A DNA stretch of 64,000 nucleotides. Source: Planctomycetota bacterium. Lineage in GTDB: Bacteria > Planctomycetota > Phycisphaerae > SM23-33. The stretch's first letter is position 1. Each line of letters begins with the position of its first letter. Position numbers and translations under genes: made by a program. Shown here one piece after another: positions 29,377 through 37,814 of this stretch. The stretch is from positions 245,419-309,418 of the forward strand of contig JAKJER010000003.1 of the NCBI GenBank assembly GCA_022705325.1, given 5' to 3'. Under the pieces are notes generated by a model. That model searched no databases, was not told the origin of the DNA, and saw only the letters and a list, made by a program, of their open reading frames with translations.

Positions 29377-31965
29377 ATGAATATCGCATCGCGACCGACT
29401 GCGACACAGACACGGGTGCTGGGAGCGACCGTACTGGCCTTGTTGACGATGTCTGCGACGGCGGAGCAGGCGGATATTCCGTACCCGTCAGCCCTTGACG
29501 CGGCCGCGGTGGTCCAGTCTTCGCTGGCCGACATCAATCGTGAGGCGATGGTGATCGGTAACGGCGACATACTGGGGCTGCTGTGGGACCGCGGCGGCGA
29601 GTTGGGCATTCGCGTCTCGAAGAACGACATTTGGGATGCCCGTGTGGACACCTCGCAGGATGGGCCGCCGATGAAGGTGGACGTGGCCAACCACAAGTGG
29701 TCGCCTGGAGGCTATCCGCCGTCGTGGCGCAAGCCGTACCCTCAGCCGCGGTGCGCTGCCGTCGTGCGCATCGGTTCGTCGCCGCAAGCGGGCGCGAGCC
29801 GGTGGCGGTGCATCCGCTCCGGGGGCAAGGTCAACCAGTGGCTGCGCGACAAGGATGCGGGAGTCATGGCGATCTCCGGCTCGGCTGGCGCGTCGGCCGG
29901 CTATCGCTGGGACCTGGAGCTTGCCCAGGTCGGCTCGCCCACGTCGCTCAAGCTGCGCCTCAGCGGAACGCCCGGCGCGCAGTTCTACGTCAACGTCCTG
30001 GCCGGGGGACGCAACGCGGTGGTGGCCAGCGGCTGGCGGGCTACCCCGCAAGAGGAGGCCGACGTCGTCTTCCCCATCCCGGCGGGCAGCAAGGTCAGCG
30101 GCATCGAACTGTACGTGATGACCAAAGACGGCAAGCGGACGGAGAACCGCGTGGGCCGCATCGTGCTGGAGGGCGACAAGGAGCCGCTGGCCCTTCCGCC
30201 GGGCATGCCCGAGTCGGCCGTCCAGTCGGCCAGGCTCGACCTGCGGCGGGCGGTCGCGACGACCGGATCGGTTGCCGTGCGGGCGCTGGCCGACCGGAAC
30301 GTCTTTGTCATCGAGACCGCGAAGGACGTCTCGCTGGAGGAAGTTCAGACCGCGGGCGTCGAGCCGGCCGAGTGTGGGGAGGATGCCGGCGTGAAGTGGC
30401 TGCACGTCAAGCTCCCCGGCGACGTGGACTACGCCGGCATGGAATACGCCGTGGCGGTGGCGTCGGCCGACTCGCAGAAGACCGTCGCGATCGTGACCTC
30501 ATGGGAGACCAAGGGCAGCGTGCGGGAGGCCGCTGTCGCCCTGGCCCGCGAGACAGCCGGCACGGACGCAAAGGCCCTCATCGCCCGCCACGAATCGCAG
30601 TGGTCGCAGTTCTGGGCGGCCAGCGGGGTGAAGCTCGACGACGCCGACTTCCAGCCCTGGTGGTATCGCATGGTGTATTATCTGCGATGCTTCGCGAAGC
30701 CGGGGGCCGTACCGGTTGGCCTGTTCGCCGGCCTGGCCAGCGACCGGACGCCGTGGCACGGCGACTACCACCACAACTACAATGCGTGGCAGCCGTACTG
30801 GACGCCGCTTGCCATCAACCACCCCGAGTTGGTCGACCCCTGGGTGCGCTACATGAACGCGATGCTGCCGCGGCTGAAGTGGTTTGCGAAGACCACGTAC
30901 GACTGCGAAGGGGCGTTCGTGGGAATTTCGTCTTTCGCCTTCGAGCCCGATCCCGCCGGCTGCAAGAGCGTAAACCAACGGCACATCGCCATTCCCCCCT
31001 ACGGCTACACGCTGGGCATGATCGGCATGTCCGCGCAGAACCTGTGGTTCTCCCACCTGTACCGGCCCGACAAGGAATACCTGGAGAAGTGGATCTACCC
31101 GGTGGTCCGCGAGGCCGCCCTGTTCTATTGCTCCTTTGCCGAGAAGTGCCAGCGCGACGCCAACGGCAAGGCACGGTTCGGCCCAAGCTACAGTCCGGAG
31201 CACGGCGCCTTCGGCGTGGACAACGTGCCGTTCGACCTCGCCTACGCCCGCTACACGCTCAAGGCCGCCGTCGCCGCCGCCGCGGAACTCGGCCGCGACG
31301 CCGCGCTGGCCGAGCGGTTCGCCAAGGCGCTCGACCTGCTGCCGGATTACCCCACCGCGCCCGACGAAGCCGGTAACCCGGTCGTCGTCGACTGGACCGG
31401 CTGCAAGCTCGGCGCGATCAAGGTGCACAACATCACCGTGCCGGCCGTTCCTGTCTTCCCCGGCGACCAGGTGACGTGGTTCTCGCCCGAGCCAGCCCAA
31501 AACCTCCTCCGCAACACGATCCTCCACACCCGCCACCGCGGCTGTAACTCCACGGTGATGTTCAGCGTGGCCAAGGCCCGCTTGTCTATGCCGGATGCGT
31601 GCGAGGATCTGCGGCGTTACTATCGGCCGGAGGCTCAACCCAACGGCATGTTCCACTGGCCGATGCACGGCTTCTACCTGAGCGAGAGCGTTGGCATCGC
31701 GGGCGCCATCAGCGAGTTCCTGCTGCAAAGCGTGGACAACGTCATTCGCGTCTTCCCATGCTGGCCGAAGGAGAAGGACGCCGAATTCACCCGCTTGCGT
31801 GCTCAGGGCGGGTTTCTCGTCAGCGCATGCCAGAAGGACGGCAAGGTCGTCAAACTGACGGTTACGTCCACCGCCGGCGGAAAGCTGCGGCTGGTCAGCC
31901 CCTGGACGGGCAAGATCATCGAGCGCAACACTCAGCCCGGCCAGACGGTCGACGTGAGAGAATAG
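29377..31965 (+). CDS. Secreted GH95-like glycoside hydrolase
   Basis: An 862-residue protein. The ATG follows AAGGGAGC and starts a signal peptide (ending SATAEQ). The N-terminal beta domain includes the MVIGNGDILGLLWDRGG region. An (alpha/alpha)6 core contains TPWHGDYHHNYNAWQPYW, matching the WHGDYH-N-N-Q-YW signature of GH95 alpha-L-fucosidase/galactosidase relatives, and a C-terminal beta domain follows. GH95 uses inverting chemistry with Asn/Asp/Glu residues of the helical core; I cannot assign them exactly. It fits the surrounding polysaccharide locus as an exo-acting debrancher. Confidence 0.75.
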   Translation: MNIASRPTATQTRVLGATVLALLTMSATAEQADIPYPSALDAAAVVQSSLADINREAMVIGNGDILGLLWDRGGELGIRVSKNDIWDARVDTSQDGPPMKVDVANHKWSPGGYPPSWRKPYPQPRCAAVVRIGSSPQAGASRWRCIRSGGKVNQWLRDKDAGVMAISGSAGASAGYRWDLELAQVGSPTSLKLRLSGTPGAQFYVNVLAGGRNAVVASGWRATPQEEADVVFPIPAGSKVSGIELYVMTKDGKRTENRVGRIVLEGDKEPLALPPGMPESAVQSARLDLRRAVATTGSVAVRALADRNVFVIETAKDVSLEEVQTAGVEPAECGEDAGVKWLHVKLPGDVDYAGMEYAVAVASADSQKTVAIVTSWETKGSVREAAVALARETAGTDAKALIARHESQWSQFWAASGVKLDDADFQPWWYRMVYYLRCFAKPGAVPVGLFAGLASDRTPWHGDYHHNYNAWQPYWTPLAINHPELVDPWVRYMNAMLPRLKWFAKTTYDCEGAFVGISSFAFEPDPAGCKSVNQRHIAIPPYGYTLGMIGMSAQNLWFSHLYRPDKEYLEKWIYPVVREAALFYCSFAEKCQRDANGKARFGPSYSPEHGAFGVDNVPFDLAYARYTLKAAVAAAAELGRDAALAERFAKALDLLPDYPTAPDEAGNPVVVDWTGCKLGAIKVHNITVPAVPVFPGDQVTWFSPEPAQNLLRNTILHTRHRGCNSTVMFSVAKARLSMPDACEDLRRYYRPEAQPNGMFHWPMHGFYLSESVGIAGAISEFLLQSVDNVIRVFPCWPKEKDAEFTRLRAQGGFLVSACQKDGKVVKLTVTSTAGGKLRLVSPWTGKIIERNTQPGQTVDVRE

Positions 31966-32047
31966 CGACGGGCACTGTCCGGTCGATTGCCCAGACCAGC
32001 GGGAGAGGAAACGACACCGCTTCGCGCCGGTCGCGTGAAGCAGTCAA

Positions 32048-32089
32048 TAGCAGGGGCAGGATTCGAGCCTGCGACCACCGGGTCATGAG
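32048..32089 (-). repeat. 3' half of a tRNA (CAT anticodon loop), possible attachment-site remnant
   Basis: Read on the minus strand this is a normal tRNA tail: anticodon loop CTCATGA, variable loop, a five-pair T stem (GCAGG/CCTGC) around CTCGAAT, then a 7-base acceptor half and discriminator A. The 5' half is absent: the bases before the loop do not pair with the CCCGG that follows it. No CCA is encoded. Tyrosine-recombinase islands often leave such 3' halves, and a mobile region starts 1.8 kb to the right. Confidence 0.6.
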
Positions 32090-32247
32090 CAAATCAGAAA
32101 TCGTTCACGCAGGCTTCTTGAGACTGCTGCAACTAACAACACTTCCAGGAGATACGCTGAACTGCCATATGCCTGCCGCGTCAGGAAACCGAAAGCGCTT
32201 GTACTGTTGTGCCAAGACGTTGCCCGGTAACCGAAACGCAGATCGCC

Positions 32248-33621
32248 TTACTTCGCCGCGGGCTGGGCGAAGTTCGCCCGGACCTCGCGCCAGGCGCCGG
32301 GCTTGCCCGATTCGACGCAGTACCAGCCGATCGGCTCCTGGTCGGCAGGCGTGGCGGTCTTGACGAAGCCGTGCGGCGTCCACTGGCCGTCGGCGTTGCG
32401 GTTCCAGACCATCTGGCCGCGATGCCAGTGGCCGGTCGTCGGGGCGGCGTCGGCGACGACGCGGTTGGCCTGGTAGGGACGCATCGGCTCGGGCAGGGAG
32501 CGGTTGGCGTCGGAGAGTTCCACGTTGTCGTCGTCGATGACGAACCTCAGGCAATTGCGCCGTTTCTCCGCGTTGTCCAGGCACGTAGCGAGGTCGAGCT
32601 TGTCGCTGACGCGGACAGCGGGCAGGTCAGGAAAGCCGCGGCAGTTACGGATGACGATCTGGTTGGGGATCTGCTCGCAGAAGACCGCCGCCGCGCGGGC
32701 GGGGTTGCCCAGAGCATACACGTCGCACGAGTCCAGGATCACGAACGACGGCCAGACGGGATACGTGTAGTCGTACGGGGCGAAGTTCACCACGGGCGTG
32801 AAGCCCGCTCCCTCCCCGCCGAAGCGGACGTCGCGGCAGGTGACCCCGCCGTAATTGTCCACCCACCGCTGGTCGTGGTCTTTCGTAACGGCCGGCACGC
32901 CGCAGATCTTCTCCAGGTGCAGGATGCCGTAGTTCTCGAAGGCGGCCTTGTTCTTCATGTGCGGCGAAGTTGAGACCCAGCAGTCGATCACCGTCGCCTT
33001 GTCGCAGTAGTTGATCATCGCCTGATCGCAGTTCAGGAAGACGCAGTCACGGACGGAGATATGCGTGGAGTTGCTGCCCTTGCGCACGTGGACCGCCACC
33101 CCGGAGCAGTTGTAGAACGCGCATCGGTCGATGACGATCCGGCCGGTGTCGATGTTGTGGTTGCCGATGTGAAGCTGGTGACGCCCGCCGACGAGCGTGA
33201 CTCCCGAGCACTGCCACCGCCAGGCCCAATCGGTCGAGAGAATGTCCTTGTCGCCCTTCTGCTGGACGAGGACGGCCGACCCTTCGCCCTGAACGTTAGC
33301 CTTGATCTGGATCGTGTCGGTCAGCACGTACTTGCCCGCGGGGAAGAACACCACCGGCATGGAGATGTAGTACGCGCTGTTGGGCGGCTGTTCGCTGACG
33401 GTCTTCTTGCCGGCGGCGTCCATGGCCGCCTGGATCGCCCCGGTGTCGTCGGACCGGCCGTCGCCTTTAGCGCCGAAGTCGCGGACGTTGAAGGAAGGCC
33501 CCGGCGGGGGATTCGCCGACGGGGGCGCAGGCGAGGCCGGCTGCGCAAAGGCGGCGGGCAGGCCCATCAGGGCGGACAACAAGACTGGGATCGCGCCACG
33601 AAGGAGGCCGGCATTCGTCAT
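32248..33621 (-). CDS. Secreted pectate-lyase-superfamily (right-handed beta-helix) protein
   Basis: A 457-residue protein. The ATG at 33621 has AGAGGTG eight bases before it and begins a signal peptide (ending AAFAQP). The N-terminal motif FNVRDFGAKGDGRSDDT is the classic start of the pectate-lyase-3/GH28-type beta-helix, followed by coils such as HQLHIGNHNIDTGRIVIDRC. Likely a polysaccharide lyase or hydrolase on uronate-rich glycans. Its transcription is opposite to the GH cluster. Confidence 0.85.
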   Translation of the reverse strand: MTNAGLLRGAIPVLLSALMGLPAAFAQPASPAPPSANPPPGPSFNVRDFGAKGDGRSDDTGAIQAAMDAAGKKTVSEQPPNSAYYISMPVVFFPAGKYVLTDTIQIKANVQGEGSAVLVQQKGDKDILSTDWAWRWQCSGVTLVGGRHQLHIGNHNIDTGRIVIDRCAFYNCSGVAVHVRKGSNSTHISVRDCVFLNCDQAMINYCDKATVIDCWVSTSPHMKNKAAFENYGILHLEKICGVPAVTKDHDQRWVDNYGGVTCRDVRFGGEGAGFTPVVNFAPYDYTYPVWPSFVILDSCDVYALGNPARAAAVFCEQIPNQIVIRNCRGFPDLPAVRVSDKLDLATCLDNAEKRRNCLRFVIDDDNVELSDANRSLPEPMRPYQANRVVADAAPTTGHWHRGQMVWNRNADGQWTPHGFVKTATPADQEPIGWYCVESGKPGAWREVRANFAQPAAK

Positions 33622-33822
33622 GGTGCACCTCTGCGAGCGGGGCAAGGCAATGATGCTTGTCCTGCGGCAGCCGAGGTTGCCCCGATGCCTGTCGGCTGGC
33701 CCTCATCACCTGCGGTGCCCGTGATTGTACCGCCCGCCGGAGACCATGGGAGGAGAATTCTGCTCCCCTGCTTATCTCGGCGGGCGCGGCAGGATCGTAA
33801 CCCGTTGGCGGAACTCGCGTAG

Positions 33823-33866
33823 AAAACGCGAACGCCGCCGAGGGTCTCTCGACGGCGTTTCGCGTA
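33823..33866 (-). terminator. Rho-independent terminator (minus strand)
   Basis: A long hairpin (ACGCGAACGCCG pairing with CGGCGTTTCGCGT, one bulge, extended by CCGAG/CTCG) is followed on the minus strand by TTTTCT. It would stop transcription coming from the right, but no minus-strand gene now ends here. The original gene was probably lost when IS sequence was inserted at 33908. Confidence 0.7.
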
Positions 33867-33907
33867 AACCGTGGGGCCGCTGCGTTCTGCAACGGCCCAA
33901 ACACTAG

Positions 33908-34011
33908 TGTGGTCCACACCCCTTTCGGGCACGCTGAACCCAAAAAGATGACACACCACCGCTGAAACGAAAAAATACTTTCAGAGACCTGGGGTTAACG
34001 CGCCCGGTTGG
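33908..34011 (+). mobile_element. Solitary left end of an IS (same element as at 43792)
   Basis: About 104 bases starting TGTGGTCCACACCCCTTTCG match, with scattered differences, the left end of the transposon at 43792-43895 (both preceded by TAG). The body of that element is missing here; an unrelated transposase gene follows 120 bases later. Confidence 0.8.
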
Positions 34012-34084
34012 TGAGTTGGTCCAGCGATTTCCGTGCCATACGACTTACGAACAAAACGATGGAACTTGACGACAAAGGGACATA

Positions 34085-34132
34085 TGGTAAGCTCTCCTCT
34101 CGACAAGAGTTGCAAGACCAAGAGGCTTACCA
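34085..34132 (+). promoter_or_regulatory. Hairpin over the transposase start
   Basis: TGGTAAGC (34085-34092) pairs perfectly with GCTTACCA (34125-34132), which directly precedes the TTG start codon. It could limit translation. The related transposase gene at 37815 keeps only the first arm (TGGTAAGC). Confidence 0.45.
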
Positions 34133-35491
34133 TTGCCCGATGAGTCACTGCCAGACCTTTCTGTGCCTTCCGGATGGGCCAAGAACGTCAAATCCGCCAT
34201 TCTGCATGTCATCTCGCTGGCCCACTTCGCCATCGTAGCCGCTCGCGGCTGGGCGGCCAACAGTCTGAATGCCCGAGTCCGGCTCTCCAGCGAGAACGAC
34301 CGGCTCCACCAGGAGGTCCAGTTGCTCCGCGAGGAGCTCCGCATCAAGGACGCCCGGCTGGCCAAGATCGACCCCAGGAATCGTCCACACTATCCTGCGA
34401 CCGAACGGATGGCCATCCTGGAACTCAAGGCTGCTCGAGGCTGGTCCCTTGCCCAGGCTGCTCGAACGTTCCTTGTAGCCCCAGAGACCATAGCAGTCTG
34501 GCTGAAACGGGTAGATGAAGAAGGGCCTGCATCATTGGTCCAACTCCCGGGGCCGGTCAACAAGTTCCCGGACTTCGTCCGCCATATTGTCCAACGCCTC
34601 AAGACCCTATGTCCGGCACTTGGCAAGGTCAAGCTGGCCCAGGTGCTTGCCCGGGCTGGTCTGCACCTGTGTGCGACGACGGTGGGGCGGATGCTCAAGG
34701 CCAAAGACCAGAAGTGGCCGCCCGGTAAGCCGAAGGCTGCCGAGACAGTCGAAGAACATTCGCCGACCCAACGGGTGGTCACGGCCAAGTACCCGAACCA
34801 CGTCTGGCATGTCGATCTGACGGTTGCGCCCACGGGCGGGTTCTGGACAGCTTGGCTGCCGTTCTCTCTGGCCCAACGCTGGCCGTTCTGTTGGTGGCTG
34901 GCCGTGGTCATCGACCACTTCTCCCGCCGAGTCATGGGTATAGGCGTCTTTCGCAGCCAGCCCCGCAGCCGACAAGTCTGCGACTTCCTGACCAGAACCA
35001 TCCGCGACGTCAAGGCCAGGCCCAGGTACATCATCTGTGACAAGGGCGTGCAATTCTGGTGCAAGCCGTTCAAGCGTTGGTGCAAACGGCGTAAGATCAA
35101 GCCGCGCTTCGGTGCCATCGGCCGGTACGGCAGCTTGGCGGTCATCGAGCGGTTCATCCGGACGCTGAAGGACGAGGGCCTCCGACGCATCCTTGTTCCC
35201 CTGACGCTTGGAAAGATGCGTACAGAGGCCAACGCAATCATCGCCTGGTACAACACCTGCCGGCCGCACACGACTCTGGGCGGCAAGACGCCCGATGAAC
35301 GCTACAGGCGCGTTGCCTCCGCTTGCCGGCGGCCGCGTTGGGAGCCCAGGGCGCGCTGGCCGAGCGACTCGCCCTGCGCCTCTCCGCAGGCAAAAGTCCG
35401 AAGCAAGCCGGGCATCCGTCTGGAACTCGTCGTGGACTACTTCCAGGGGCGCAGGCATCTACCCGTGGTCGCGCTCAGAGCCGCAGCGTAG
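34133..35491 (+). CDS. DDE transposase/integrase (copy A)
   Basis: A 452-residue rve-type transposase. The start is a TTG right after a hairpin. N-terminal coiled coil (residues 50-75) and helix-turn-helix (about 95-130) precede the catalytic core: D in VWHVDLT, D in YIICDKG and E in AVIERFIRTLKDE. It resembles integrase-core proteins common in planctomycetes. It is about 65 percent identical by eye to copy B at 37815 and unrelated in detail to the transposase at 44000. Terminal inverted repeats are not evident. Confidence 0.88.
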   Translation: MPDESLPDLSVPSGWAKNVKSAILHVISLAHFAIVAARGWAANSLNARVRLSSENDRLHQEVQLLREELRIKDARLAKIDPRNRPHYPATERMAILELKAARGWSLAQAARTFLVAPETIAVWLKRVDEEGPASLVQLPGPVNKFPDFVRHIVQRLKTLCPALGKVKLAQVLARAGLHLCATTVGRMLKAKDQKWPPGKPKAAETVEEHSPTQRVVTAKYPNHVWHVDLTVAPTGGFWTAWLPFSLAQRWPFCWWLAVVIDHFSRRVMGIGVFRSQPRSRQVCDFLTRTIRDVKARPRYIICDKGVQFWCKPFKRWCKRRKIKPRFGAIGRYGSLAVIERFIRTLKDEGLRRILVPLTLGKMRTEANAIIAWYNTCRPHTTLGGKTPDERYRRVASACRRPRWEPRARWPSDSPCASPQAKVRSKPGIRLELVVDYFQGRRHLPVVALRAAA

Positions 35492-35935
35492 CTGCCGGCC
35501 TGTGAGAGTCGGCGGCCACCGGGGCCACTCTGCGCCGAGAAGGTCGAACCCCGGATTCCGTCGCTCCAGGTAGCCAGCCAAGCCCTCACGTATCGATATT
35601 CAGTTGTTATACACGACTGTCTTCAGTCCTCAACGACCGCCAAGAATGCCGAACAGATTGCTCACGAAGGTCGATGGACCACTACACCGGGGTATGAGCG
35701 ACCCCTTGCCGGTTGTCGTAACCCGCTATAGTCGTGCAACTTACAGCATCGCGAGCAGTTGCCAGGAGCACATGAGTTTCAGCATATTCAACATGTTCAA
35801 CATGTTCAAACTTTTCTGGCCACAAATTGGCCACAATTTTTCATATAGAGCAAGGTGAATATGGTGTAGTCGTGGGGCCTGCGGTATCTGGTCGTGCGAA
35901 AGAGCCTGATTGGGTCCCTCGGCAACAGAGCCAGT
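35492..35935. other. Gene-free stretch with AT-rich tandem repeats
   Basis: No gene is supported in these 444 bases. Around 35780-35870 the composition turns AT-rich and holds short tandem repeats, given separately. It separates transposase A from the 3' end of abiEii. Confidence 0.6.
35787..35839. repeat. Short AT-rich tandem repeats
   Basis: TTCAACATG occurs at 35787 and 35796, followed by TTCAAAC. GGCCACAAATT at 35818 is followed at once by GGCCACAATTT at 35829. Confidence 0.6.
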
Positions 35936-36820
35936 TCAAGCCAGCGCCTTTGCCATCGCGACCACCATCTGGAAGGCGCGGTCCAAGTCGAAGGCGTCAA
36001 AATCCTGCTGCCGAAGCACCGGCCTGAGGCGGGTAAGCAGCTGCCGTCGCAGTTCTCGCTGGCGGGAGGGGCTCACGTCCACCTGGTCATTACCGGGCAC
36101 CGCGAGCTTCTGGCGGATCAGCCCCGTCAGATGGGCGTCACGGAAGTTGACACCCAGCGTGCGGACCGCGTGGTCGATGTCGTAGAAATCCCGGATCGCC
36201 GCGTCGCGGCGCGTCAATGCTGCCCGAAACTTCTCGGCGATGGCTTCGGCCCCTGAGATGCACGGTAATGCCACTTGCGGCACCATCGCCGCTTCGGTGA
36301 TCGGGTCCAGGAGGATCGTTCGGGCCGACCCCTCCAGGACCGGCATGAGCAGCGGTTCTCGAAGGCTGACCTCCACCTGGATCGCTTCGGTCTGGCCCGT
36401 CGTAGGCGAATCGTAGCCGATGGCTCCGATGTACTGCGTGGAGTTGTTCGCGCCGCGCAGCGGCTTGAGGAGCCGGACGCCGGGTAGTCCCTCGGTTACG
36501 ATACCGACCGCCTTCTTCATGGTTTCGGCGGCCTTGCTTCGTTGTGGGCGGCTGGCCTGGACCGGCAGCGGGATGGCGAAATCCAGGTCTTCGCTGAGGC
36601 GATAGAAGCCGACCAGCACCTTCGCCAGGTACGTGCCGCCCTTGAACACGACCTGACCAGCCGCGGCGGGCATCAGGTTGGCCAGCACCAGCGTGCAGAA
36701 GTAGTCCTTTTCGATCAGGCGCGCCGCGAAACCTGTGTGGGCAGCGGTGAAAGTTATGGCCTCCCGGAAGAGAGCGATGTCCTCATGGAGCCGGATAGTG
36801 GGTGGGTCATTCCTGCTCAT
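35936..36820 (-). CDS. abiEii: AbiEii-type nucleotidyltransferase toxin
   Basis: A 294-residue protein of the AbiEii/nucleotidyltransferase (DUF1814) family. The family motif is clear: VVFKGGTYLAKV followed by RLSEDLDFAI, supplying the GG/S-T...D-x-D nucleotidyltransferase site. A second conserved region is EAIAEKFRAALTRRDAAIRDFYDI. In characterised AbiE systems this toxin acts as a GTP-binding/tRNA-modifying nucleotidyltransferase that halts growth and limits phage. The gene start overlaps the antitoxin gene by 14 bases, the usual coupling. It is complete and likely functional. Confidence 0.92.
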   Translation of the reverse strand: MSRNDPPTIRLHEDIALFREAITFTAAHTGFAARLIEKDYFCTLVLANLMPAAAGQVVFKGGTYLAKVLVGFYRLSEDLDFAIPLPVQASRPQRSKAAETMKKAVGIVTEGLPGVRLLKPLRGANNSTQYIGAIGYDSPTTGQTEAIQVEVSLREPLLMPVLEGSARTILLDPITEAAMVPQVALPCISGAEAIAEKFRAALTRRDAAIRDFYDIDHAVRTLGVNFRDAHLTGLIRQKLAVPGNDQVDVSPSRQRELRRQLLTRLRPVLRQQDFDAFDLDRAFQMVVAMAKALA

Positions 36821-37607
36821 TGAAGACCACTCCCCATCGCCGGTTCACGGCGCCGCGCTTGGGCAGGCCGGGCACCCACGGAATCAGGCTCGTGGAGGAT
36901 CGGATCGCACGTTGCAGCCTTCGCAACGGGGCTTCGGCTGTCCCCAAGCGTTCCAGCAGCGCCCCGATCCGCCGGATCGTGCCTTGATTGCCGTACCGCG
37001 TCGTCACGGTCACAAGGTCGGTCGCTTTCACACGATTGGCAGCCAGGTCCTCGCGAATCCACTGGTATCCGCGCGGCAGGCTGTCGAAGCGGGACCAGTC
37101 GTAGACGGCGTCCATCAGTGTTCGGACCCGGGATGAGTAGATGAGCGTCAGTCCATCCGGCGTGCGGACTTCCTCGGTGCTGCCGAGGCGGGCGTCAGCC
37201 AGCTTGATCAGGGTCAAGGCCACCGCGCCGATTGTGCGATCACCCGACAGACGGTTGTTGTAGACAGACACCCGAACCGGCACCTGCTCGTCGTAACCGT
37301 ATCGCTGGAAGGCATTCGGCCCGCACAGTTGGTAACGACCTCGCTGGTCTTGCATCAGCGCGTTCAGCGCCAGGGCTTCATCCGGGCTCCACCGGCCTCC
37401 CAGTGGCAGTCGGGGAGGAACGAGATAGAGCCCGCGCCGCACCGGCGCGAGGATGCCATTGCGAGCCATTCGGCTGAGCAGCTCGCGCTCCTGCTTGGGC
37501 GTGATCCGCAGGGGTTCGGTCAGCTCGCCTGTCCGCACCGTCTGCAGGTTCCGCATCTGGCAGTACGCCAACAGGGACGCTTCGAGTTGTCCGAGTTTCT
37601 TGACCAT
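36807..37607 (-). CDS. abiEi: AbiEi-type antitoxin/transcriptional autorepressor
   Basis: A 266-residue protein. Residues about 5-60 form the winged-helix AbiEi N domain (ITPKQERELLSRMARNGILAPVRRGLYL); the C-terminal ~150 residues are the AbiEi C domain (YNNRLSGDRTIGAVALTLIKLADARLG...LMDAVYDWSRF). The antitoxin precedes and overlaps abiEii by 14 bases. In characterised systems AbiEi represses the operon by binding inverted repeats at its own promoter; matching repeats lie just upstream. Confidence 0.92.
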   Translation of the reverse strand: MVKKLGQLEASLLAYCQMRNLQTVRTGELTEPLRITPKQERELLSRMARNGILAPVRRGLYLVPPRLPLGGRWSPDEALALNALMQDQRGRYQLCGPNAFQRYGYDEQVPVRVSVYNNRLSGDRTIGAVALTLIKLADARLGSTEEVRTPDGLTLIYSSRVRTLMDAVYDWSRFDSLPRGYQWIREDLAANRVKATDLVTVTTRYGNQGTIRRIGALLERLGTAEAPLRRLQRAIRSSTSLIPWVPGLPKRGAVNRRWGVVFNEQE

Positions 37608-37613
37608 GTGTGT

Positions 37614-37662
37614 ATTCTATTTCTCGGAGATTGCGTTACAAGCAATTTAGGCAAAATAGAAT
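37614..37662 (-). promoter_or_regulatory. Inverted repeats upstream of abiEi (putative AbiEi operator)
   Basis: ATTCTATTT (37614-37622) and AAATAGAAT (37654-37662) form a perfect 9-bp inverted repeat 31 bases apart, starting seven bases before the abiEi start codon. The segment is AT-rich, as promoters are here. Confidence 0.65.
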
Positions 37663-37681
37663 GCTATGGCACCACGCTTTG

Positions 37682-37707
37682 TATAGCGGACCAGTATAGC
37701 GGACCAG
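37682..37707. repeat. 13-bp tandem duplication
   Basis: TATAGCGGACCAG is repeated back to back (37682-37694, 37695-37707) between abiE and transposase B. It may be a trace of an insertion or excision. Confidence 0.6.
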
Positions 37708-37814
37708 CGATCTTTGCGCCCTCTTTTTAGGGAACCGAAGGGCCGGCTTGACGCTGTGGTATCTTGTGGTAAGCTCTATCTGAGAAAGAGGTAACGCACT
37801 TTGGAGGTCTGCCC

